64,000 nt of DNA from Colletes latitarsis. Taxonomy: Eukaryota > Arthropoda > Insecta > Hymenoptera > Colletidae. The position numbers and the translations under genes are program-made. Position 1 is the first letter of the stretch, and each line of letters opens with the position of its first letter. The DNA lies in assembly GCF_051014445.1 (NCBI RefSeq), contig NC_135144.1, positions 6,820,001 to 6,884,000 of the forward strand, written 5' to 3'. The notes under the pieces were generated by a model. That model saw only the letters and a list, made by a program, of their open reading frames with translations, made no database searches and was not told where the DNA came from. Below, piece by piece: positions 55,583 through 64,000 of the stretch.

Positions 55583-57773
55583 TACTACTTTGATTAAATT
55601 TAATTCGTACCTATTTCCCCTACCTGTCCATTTAATTTTAATCGCAATTGTATCTATATTTTGAACACAAACGTAATAGATTACTAACAAAAAAAGAAAC
55701 GTATCTAGCTAGTATTTCCTAAAATTGTTTAGTCACAGTTTTCTTCCGAGAATATATTCGTCGCATACTTGATTTCATTTTTAGCTATTTTTTTTATTTA
55801 ATATGAGAAACACATTAATATTCAACATTATTCAATATTCAAAACACTTTATTTTTTAAAACAAAAGAAAAATGTATATGCGTGCCGATTATTAAATCGA
55901 TTGAAAATTGGAGCTATACTCTACAGAAGAAAAGTTATTACATAAAAAGCAAAATAACACAAATTATCATTTTTAAGCGGAAAATGTAAGTTACGTTATA
56001 TTGGTAGTTGTTCGTGAATGTTATTATAATACTTCGAAATTTTAGGAATCTCGCCAAAATGAAATGAGATGTTAGTGTATACTAGCATCTTCATTACTGA
56101 ACAAAATAATTTTTAATGTTACGTGCACTGTACAAGAGTTGTGTACAAATGTGCAATATTTATTTTATTCCGTTAACGTTTAATTTTTCACAAAACAATA
56201 TAAATGGAATTTAATTCTTCTTCATCGCCAGCTATGATTCAGACTCATTAAAAAATGGTTTTGGTTTTTTGGGAAGCAACACGATATCCGAGAAAAAACT
56301 ATTTTTCATATTGCACAAACGGTGACGTAAATTACTTATGATAATATCCAGATAAAAATCTCGAGTAACGAATGAAAGATAAACAACTTGTTATTCCTTT
56401 GTTGCATTTAATTGCTATCATTTATTACTTGTTTCCATTGTTTACTAACCTATATTTCTAACGTAATTTGATAACGTGAAAAACGTTTTTTATTTTTGTC
56501 TTCGTTATAAAAAATTAATTCGTGAGGGATTCTAACCGAGAATACATCGTTCCCGCATGTTCTTAGAAAATTTAGACTGCCCGCGTCGACGTGATTAATT
56601 GTAAGGAAAGAGTAACCTTCGGGTTCGGAGAAATCATATAAAATGTAAGAGCTAAATTCTCGTAATAGTTTTCTGGCGAAACCGCGTAAGCAACGTTTTT
56701 ACTTGTTCACTTCTCTCTTTGAACCTCTTTCGACGAAAGTTCTTTTGACTTCTGAAAATTTTTCCTGATTGCCTTTTTACGCTCGACGTATTTAACATTT
56801 TCCTTGAATGATATTTCAATATGCGTATTCGTTCAGTTCCAGTAATTTGAAATCACGCAATTATTATTGAGTTTGTCGAAGAACAATTAGCCACTGTCAT
56901 TTTCAGTTCACGAATTTCATTGGCATAGAGATTGCTAATATTTTCGCAATTAACCGGCAGAGTACTTTTATAAAACGTAATAAATCCAAGTAAATATAAA
57001 TTATATGTTTAACCCTTTATTATAAATATGAAATTCTATGGAAAATGTACGGGGAATACCCGCTAGACGAATTTATCGAAATAATAAAAAATATTTTACA
57101 GTCCAGAAATTAAAAACAGTAATTTTTATCGCGTGGCAAGAAATTGATCAAGGCTCGATAGAAAATCTTGCAAGCATTATGAAATCGAGAATTTTCCAAC
57201 TAATTCGCCATCATGGATCAGCTACTGATTATTAAGAATAATTTTCATTGTAATTTATAATTGAACTTATACTTTTGTTTATCCTGCAAAGAGAGTTTTT
57301 CTAAAAAAGAGAAACAATTTATTGTTTACGTAAATATTATCAATCTTTATCCTATTTATGTAATTCTGCAAAAGAAAGAAGCAACAGCTCTAACCATAAC
57401 AATAAATAAGTCAAAAATGAAGTGAACTTATAATATTGGCCAGCAGTGTATATAAAACATCTCGTATATATGCTTCAGTAATTTTTACAGTTGTTAGTAC
57501 TTTTTACTGAAAAAAATTGCGAGTACTCGCAAAACATGTATTAATGCGTGACAAAACCGCTGCATTAACATATTCACTGCCAGATCAAAACCGTACAATA
57601 TTCTGCCAGACCAAATTTTTAATTTCAGATCATTGTGAACTAAATATTCCAAAATTTGTTCCAACACTTATTTCTGTAACTTTGGTAAAATCCACAAATC
57701 CAAATTTATTTCCCTCGACATTTCAACTTGAGAATTAATTTTCCTAGTTCCATAGTGGAAAATCCTGCACCTA
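55583..57773. other. AT-rich intergenic sequence, no gene recognised
   Basis: 2.2 kb with only short frames (57038-57235, 57517-57738) lacking motifs. No terminal repeats seen. Confidence 0.5.
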
Positions 57774-60122
57774 TACAGGGTGTTCGGCCACACTAGGGAA
57801 AAATTTTAATGGGAGATTCTGAAGGCCAAAATAGGACGAAAATCAAGAATACTAATTTGTTGATGAAGGTTTCGTTAAAAAGTTATTAACATTTAAACTT
57901 CCGCCTGTATTGAATTTTTTTCTAGAAAGTGGGTAGGATTTCGGGGGTATGTCTATTCACTAAAAATGATTGTAATTGACCACCGTAACCAAAAATAATT
58001 TTTTCTACAATTTTCTACATTTTTACTACAATTTTTTTCTCGAAAGTGGATAGGAATTTGAGGGTATGTATATTTATAAAAAATTATTGTAATTGACCCC
58101 TCCAATAGAAAATAATTTTTCCAAAACGATTTGAAATATTTTATTTTCGCCGAAAAATTTAGGCAGCTACCCCCTGTCGATTTTTCTTAAAAATTCGTTT
58201 TTCATTTTTAGTAATTTTGTTTGACGCCATACAGAAAAGTTGTCTAATACTTTTTTGTAGGTACCCATAAACTCTACTTCAGAAAACAGTTTCATTGAAA
58301 TATATTCACTATTGTAGGAGTTATGGCTGTTTGAAAATTGGACCATTTTTATGGGGGTTTTCTCATTTTGCGTGGTCAAAGACCAACTTTTCGAATATTT
58401 TTGCAATTTGTACATATTCTCCACCAAAATACGCGTAGTTTGCTTTTTTAAACATTAAAATCGTCCAATCCGTTCACAAGTTATGACGTTTTAAAGATTC
58501 GCATGAACATTCAGGGAACCATTTCTGGCCTCATATTAGATTTTCGGTAATGAATTTTTTTCTCGAAAGTGCGTAGGAATTCGCGGGTATGTCTATTCAC
58601 CAAAAATGATTATAATTGACCCCCGCAACCGAAAATAATTTTTTCAGAACGATTTGAAACTTTTCAATTTTGCCGAAAAATTTAGGCACCTACCCCTGTC
58701 GATTTTTCTTAAAAATTCCTTTTTCATTTTTAGTAATTTTGTTTGACGCCCTACAGAAAAGTTGTCTAATACTTTTTTGTAGGTACCCATGAGCTCTACT
58801 TCAGAAAAAAGTTTCATTGAAATATATTCACTATCGTAGGAGTTATGGCTGTTTGAAAATTGGACCATTTTTATGGAGGTTTTCTCATTTTGCGTGGTCA
58901 AGGACCAACTTTTCGAATATTTTTGCGATTTGTACATATTCTCCACCAAAATACGTGTAGTTTGCTTTTTTAAACATTAAAATCGTCCAATCCGTTCACA
59001 AGTTATGACGTTTTAAAGATTCGCACGAAATTTTAGAGTGACATTTCTGGCCTGAAATTATATTTTGGATAAAGAATTTTTTTCTCGAAAATGGTTAGGA
59101 TTTCGAGGGTATGTCTATTCACCAAAAATGATTGTAATTGACCCCCGCAACCAAAAATAATTTTTTCAAAACGATTTGAAATTTTTTTTTTTCGCCGAAA
59201 AATTTCAGCACCTACTTGAATTTTTTTCTCGAATATACGTAGGACTTCGGGGGTATGGCTATTCACCAAAAATGATTGTAATTGACCCCTGCAACAGAAA
59301 ATAATTTTTCCAGAACGATTCGAAATTTTTTAATTTTACCGAAAAATTTCAGTAGCTACCCTCTGTCGATTTTCTTAAAAATTCCTTTTTCATTTTTAGT
59401 AATTTTGTTTGACAACCTACAGAAAAGTTGTCTAATATTTTTTTGTAGGTAACTATGAGCTCTACTTTAGAAAAAAGTTTCATTGAAATATATTCACTAT
59501 CGTAGGAGTTATGGCTGTTTGAAAATTGGACCATTTTTATGGAGGTTTTCTCATTTTAGGGGGTCAAGGAACAACTTTTCGAATATTTTTAGAATCTCTA
59601 CATATTCTACACAAAAATACACGTCGTTTGCTTTTTTAAACATTAAAATCGTCCAATCCGTTCAGGAGTTATGATGTTTTAAAGATATGCATGAAAGATT
59701 GAGGTGACATTTCTGTCCAAAATTATATTTCTGGTAAGGAATTTTTTTCTCGAAACTGAGTAGGATTTCAGTGGTATGTATAATGACCAAAAATGATTGT
59801 AATTGCCCACTGTAACTAAATATAATTTTTTTAGTATGTTTTGAAATGTTTTAATTTCGTCTAAAAATTTCAGTACCTACCCGATTTTTTTTCTCGAAGA
59901 TGGATAGGATTTCGGAGGTATGTGTATTCACCAAAAATGATTGTAATTGACTCTCGCAACCGAAAATAATTTTTCCAGAACGATTTGAAATTTTTTAATT
60001 TAATTGTTAATAACTTTTTAACGAGGGCTCAGAAAAAAAATTGATATTCTTGATTTTCGTCTTACTTTGGCCTCTAGAATCTTCCATTATAATTTTTCCC
60101 AGTGGTGGCCGAACACCCTGTA
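57774..60122. mobile_element. CAGGGTG-family element, copy 11, largest (2,349 bp)
   Basis: Bounded by TACAGGGTGTTCGGCCACAC and GGTGGCCGAACACCCTGTA. The body, in reverse orientation, carries three tandem units, each with the landmark TTTTTTTGTAGGTA(C/A)C (about 58251, 58773, 59439), the small reading frame, and the ATAACT box CCAATCCGTTCA. Unit spacing is about 521 and 668 bp; the difference is one extra 140 bp module. It is the longest copy in the window. Confidence 0.85.
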
Positions 60123-60399
60123 TGTGCGATCAATGCCCGTAAATCTAGTGTTAAACACATGTTTACTGTGGGCGTAATAAAAACTAGAAAAGTCAATAAA
60201 AATTATTAAAAAATTCATTTTATATTCCCAAAGGATAGTTAAATAAATTGCGAAAATAAATTATAGCGTTAGATGTAACATTTAGTTAAAAAAAAATGAA
60301 TAAAGATGGTTAAATCTTGCAACGTTCACATGAGACTGCCCCCTTAAAAAGTCTTTCGGTTTCTTCAGAAAAAAATGTCTTAGAAATTGCTTCGTTTCG

Positions 60400-61050
60400 T
60401 TCCCAAAACCAGAAGGCACCTTAAAAACAAATTCGTCTCGGTCTAACGCTTCTTGGATAGCAGTCCATAAAACAACAGACCGGCTAAAGACCGCGTTCAA
60501 TTCACACGGCGCTCGTAAATAATTCGCAGCGAGAGCCGTTTTCCCGCGAATCTCCATCGGGCCACGTTTTGTAGATTGGTTCGCGGTTTCGAAACTCCGC
60601 GACGCCGACGAAAAACTTGCAGAATTGGACGCTGGCCAGCGTCTGGCACGAGGTTCGCCGAGCGTCCCCGCGAGGCGTGCCGAGCTGCCGCGACGCCTGG
60701 CGTCCCGACGTCGCTGTCCAGAGGCCTCAGTGTGCCGCGTATCGTTCAACGTGCGTTGCGTCGCATCCGTTCCGTGCGTTCAGCATCCCTCGCCGCGCGC
60801 GATCGAGACATGTGACGGAAGAGACTGGATCCCCGGCCACCGGAAGTGGTAATCGTCGATCTTTCGCTCGGAGTAACGTTTTCCAATCGGAAGAATGTCG
60901 GATGCAGAGGAAATTGTATACACTCGTGGCAGTGCCGGGGCATCGCGGTTCCGCGTTCTCTTCTTTTCGTGTTCTCGATGGAGTCTGTGGGATTGGAACG
61001 TAACTTACAAAAGCAACGAATCCTATCATCCGTCGATCTCTTTTGAAATT
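60400..61050. promoter_or_regulatory. GC/CpG-rich island, possible promoter or first exon
   Basis: Positions 60590-60850 are strikingly rich in CG dinucleotides (GCGTCCCCGCGAGGCGTGCC and similar) compared with the AT-rich surroundings. Several overlapping frames exist on both strands because stops are rare in such DNA; none shows a domain. A GGAAGTG|GTAATC donor-like site occurs at 60849. In insects such islands often mark 5' exons, hence the tentative call. Confidence 0.35.
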
Positions 61051-63230
61051 TTTAAAATTTAAAACAATGGGGGACGCGCAAACAGCCTGGACATCTTTTC
61101 AATATTTTCAAACCATGTTTCTTGCTAGAACGTTGGAAGCTTTTATACCCCCCTTTTGTTCGAGGCAATGGTCGAGTGGGCGGGATTCACAGATTTCCCA
61201 AAAGGGCTATGAACATAGCTGCAGCACGAATATTATTATGGTTTGCTGTTGGGACTTCGTTGTTTCCCATTCGAATCGACGTCGTTCTAAAATCGGTATC
61301 AGATTTCAAGAAAAAGTAGGAACGTTATTATCGATACGCATTTTGGAATAATAATCGTGTCGACAGATTTGTATTTGTTTAGGAAAAATTCTAATTTTTT
61401 AATAAACGTGAATCGCTTCGCGATGTTTTCATTCGTCAGGATGTTGCCTTCTTTAATTTATTCTCGTATTTGTTTTTCTAGTTGATGTGGATTTTTAAAG
61501 AGCGTGAGATTAGTGAAGTTTCGGGAAGTTCGTTGAAAAAGTGGGAATATATTTCTATATTTCTCTAACGACGATGAGAATCACCAGATCTGCATCAGAG
61601 TCCATTATTAGAAATACGTGAGTCTGTTTAACGCGGATTTTGTTACTACCTTTGAGGCGGTTCGAGCACATATACCGTAGACGTGATGCGCATCGAAATA
61701 GGAAACTGGTTTCAATCATGCACCTGTTCAGAGTCATGCGTCAATATGATCTGTAGTAAGGTTGAAAGACATTGATATATCGGTGAATGTATTACGGGGA
61801 GTTTATCGCTTGATAAGGTTGATGAGATCGCGGGGGTGTCTGATAGAGACGGTGAGGGACAATTTTGTTCTTTTCGATGTCGAGAACTCGTTAGAAGGAG
61901 AAGGAAGTCGTCGAATCCCTATTTATCGAGCATTAAAAGCGACGTCGAGGTTTTAATATGAAAAAATTAAATAAACTTGAACGACCTGCGTAAAATGGCA
62001 GAGTAGATTATAAACTTGGCAAACTTCGGACGTGCTCAGCGATCGACAGGCTTGAATAACTTTCAAATTGTGGAAAACGCAATTTCAGACGGAAATTCAG
62101 TGGAAACTTCGAAACGAGGTTCCTAGATTTGTAGGTTACAATTTACGACGTACCTTAGAAACAGGAAAACACTTGGCGAGCGAAGCGGCGAGTTCGCAAT
62201 TCGTAAAATTTGTTATCAGCGCCGAGCTCGTAAACACAACGGAATGCGCATAGGTCGATCTCTTCCACTCATCGTTGCGTTTTAAGCGCAGTAAACGCAT
62301 CATTTTCATCGTGAACAAACAGATTAATACACATCCTTTGTCGAATGAAGCCTTTATAGACCATCGAAAAGATTAAACTATCGCAAAGTGGCTATAAAAT
62401 TATCAGATGCTTTAATTCTACGTCAAATTTAGGAAGCAACGCAACATCGTTATCGAATAAAATTTAATATTGAATTTTCAAAGTGTTTCGTGATGCTTAT
62501 GGCAAATTTCGTCTCCTCTTCACGTTTCTCGAGTACTCGTACAAATTGGGAAACGTCGAGCCTGTAACGTGTTATTGGAGTGCAAAATATCTCGCGTAAT
62601 ATCGCGTAGTTTTATTCTCGTAAGCGGCTCGAGTAAGGTGGATTTCCTTTCGACACGTTCTATCGCGTTATGTGTATATTCCAGGTGCATTCATGTCGTG
62701 TTTCCTCGAAGTTTGACGACTTTGATAGGCTGCTCATCTCCATGGTACAAGCGTTTCGCGAGAATCGTGGAAGCCGTTTTCACTTCGTTGCTGGTAAACC
62801 GATCCGCGGGTAATAAACTTTGTTTGGGTTTTCGAAACCGAATCGCTCTTAACAGCGTGCCACAACTTATAGAACCGTCGGACACAATAGAAACGGACTC
62901 GATCGTTGGTTTTGCGCGAACAAATTAATCGTCTGAACGAACAAACTAACTTCGTAGCCCCGGAACTGGACAAAATAATTACGGTTTCAACTCTTTTCGC
63001 CGTTTGCTCGAGTTTCTGTTGCATTTGCACATTGTGTTTGCACCGGAAACCGTGCTTCTCTTTTTAGACGTAACATATTTCCTCCAAAATTTAGCCGTGA
63101 ATTCTAGCCACACCCCGTACAATGATTCTCGCGAGTTCCCTCGGTAGAAGAATTTTATTTCAGAAGATCCGTCCGGGTTGCAAAATTTATCTCATAAAAT
63201 CTGCAAACAAAGCACTGTTTAATACAATTG
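61050..63230. other. Single-copy sequence, no recognised gene
   Basis: Moderately GC-balanced. Several frames of 60-120 codons on both strands (61043-61351, 62569-62928) lack domain motifs. Could be an intron of a gene starting at the island to its left. Confidence 0.4.
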
Positions 63231-63239
63231 TGGGCAGAA

Positions 63240-64000
63240 ATAAGTAGACAGGTAAAGAAAATATAAATTAAATTTAATCATAGCATAACTATTCTGCACT
63301 TAAGTTTTATATATTATATACCTTCATGGTACATAGATTATTTAACGTATAATTGAAATAAGATATACTTAACGAAAATGTTGGTTAATTGCCGAGGAAC
63401 AAAAATAAGTAGACAGATAATAATATAAGAATATAAAATCAATATTTAGTGTGACCACCCTTTGCTGAAAAATTTCTCTATTTACCAGATTTTCGAATTC
63501 AGTACGCTCCATAAGTTTTCGATTAGATTCAAATCCGGACTTTGTGACGCCCATTCCAATAATTGAATATTGGAATCCTCCAAAATTTCTTTGTTTTTCT
63601 TTTAGCTGTGTGCCTCAGGACGTCGTCCTATTGTAAAATAAATTCTTCTTAGAGGCCTATTTTCGCAACTGCCTCTTCTAAATTTTCGTTTATTATTTAA
63701 ATATAGTCGTGTGCATTCATTATTCCGTCAATCTGGACCAAATTGCCAACTCCATTTCATGAAAAACACCCTCACAATATTAGTGACACTCCACCAAATT
63801 TAACAGTAATAATACAAAACAGCTTTTTGTATGTTTCCTTTCTTTTTCCCCATATATGGCGGATTGAGAACCACAGTGGTGTAAATCACCTTCTAGACAT
63901 TTTGCGTAAAATGTTTTGCGTTCATTGTTTAAAAAGATCCAGACACATATTAAAGTTACAAAAACACTACTACAAGCTCAGAAACGTGTTATAAAATGTC
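63240..64000 (-). mobile_element. Second Tc1 copy (runs off the window)
   Basis: From about 63255 the sequence follows 53095-53790 closely, including WASQSPDLNLIENLW on the minus strand. It keeps 66 bp (63821-63886) that the first copy lacks, and it lacks about 20 bp of the left end (TTAATATTTACATTTGTG). Confidence 0.8.

Noticed and set aside
60282..61003. Overlapping frames of 100-155 codons on both strands
   Set aside because: Expected from low stop frequency in GC-rich DNA; composition biased to Arg/Ser/Ala and no motif.

Overview
The window looks like insect nuclear DNA, most likely hymenopteran. It is AT-rich, has small exons with GT..AG introns, and is crowded with DNA-transposon debris (mariner, Tc1, CENP-B-type HTH elements, non-autonomous elements with TA-flanked ends). 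No bacterial features, tRNA, rRNA or CRISPR array were seen. The order-level call is inference.

Layout. (1) Positions 1-3918, minus strand: the 5' part of a gene for a secreted selenoprotein-P-like protein. Exon 1 is 3674-3918 and exon 2 is 277 down to the window edge. Its 3.4 kb intron is filled with nested transposons. The Sec/Cys redox positions of the family appear as Trp and Ser. (2) Positions 5352-29023, plus strand: a 32-exon gene for an SVEP1-type giant extracellular protein of about 2,265 residues. The order is vWA, ephrin-receptor-like, three sushi, two HYR, sushi, spacer with basic cleavage-like sites, ephrin-receptor-like repeats, six EGF, pentraxin/LamG, then about nine sushi. 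Exons were joined by reading frame and splice phase, and all junctions agree except one (exon 20/21). (3) Positions 30061-30848, minus strand: a four-exon MANF gene (ER-resident neurotrophic/unfolded-protein factor). (4) Positions 31599-32906, plus strand: an intronless ALG3 mannosyltransferase gene of the ER N-glycan pathway, head-to-head with MANF. MANF and ALG3 both serve ER protein folding and glycosylation, and SVEP1 and the SelP-like protein are secreted clients of that pathway. The functional link is inference.

From 33 kb to 64 kb I recognise no protein-coding host gene. This half holds many copies of one transposon family (here 'CAGGGTG family': TA-flanked ends, terminal inverted repeats of about 125 bp, shuffled internal modules). 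It also holds a chimeric hairpin element present twice in opposite orientation, a 1.6 kb field of GTTGCGA repeats, a 122 bp tandem repeat, and two copies of a TTAA-flanked inverted-repeat element. Beyond these come a 340 bp satellite-like array with a second module inserted, two Tc1 copies about 10 kb apart, and two GC-richer unique islands (49.3-49.8 and 60.4-61.0 kb) that may be first exons or promoters of genes outside the window.

The observations most worth checking are the Trp-for-Sec SelP-like protein, the apparent non-GT donor in the SVEP1 gene, the modular CAGGGTG family with its recurrent small reading frame, the GTTGCGA field, and the duplicated exon-like unit at 34.7-35.2 kb.
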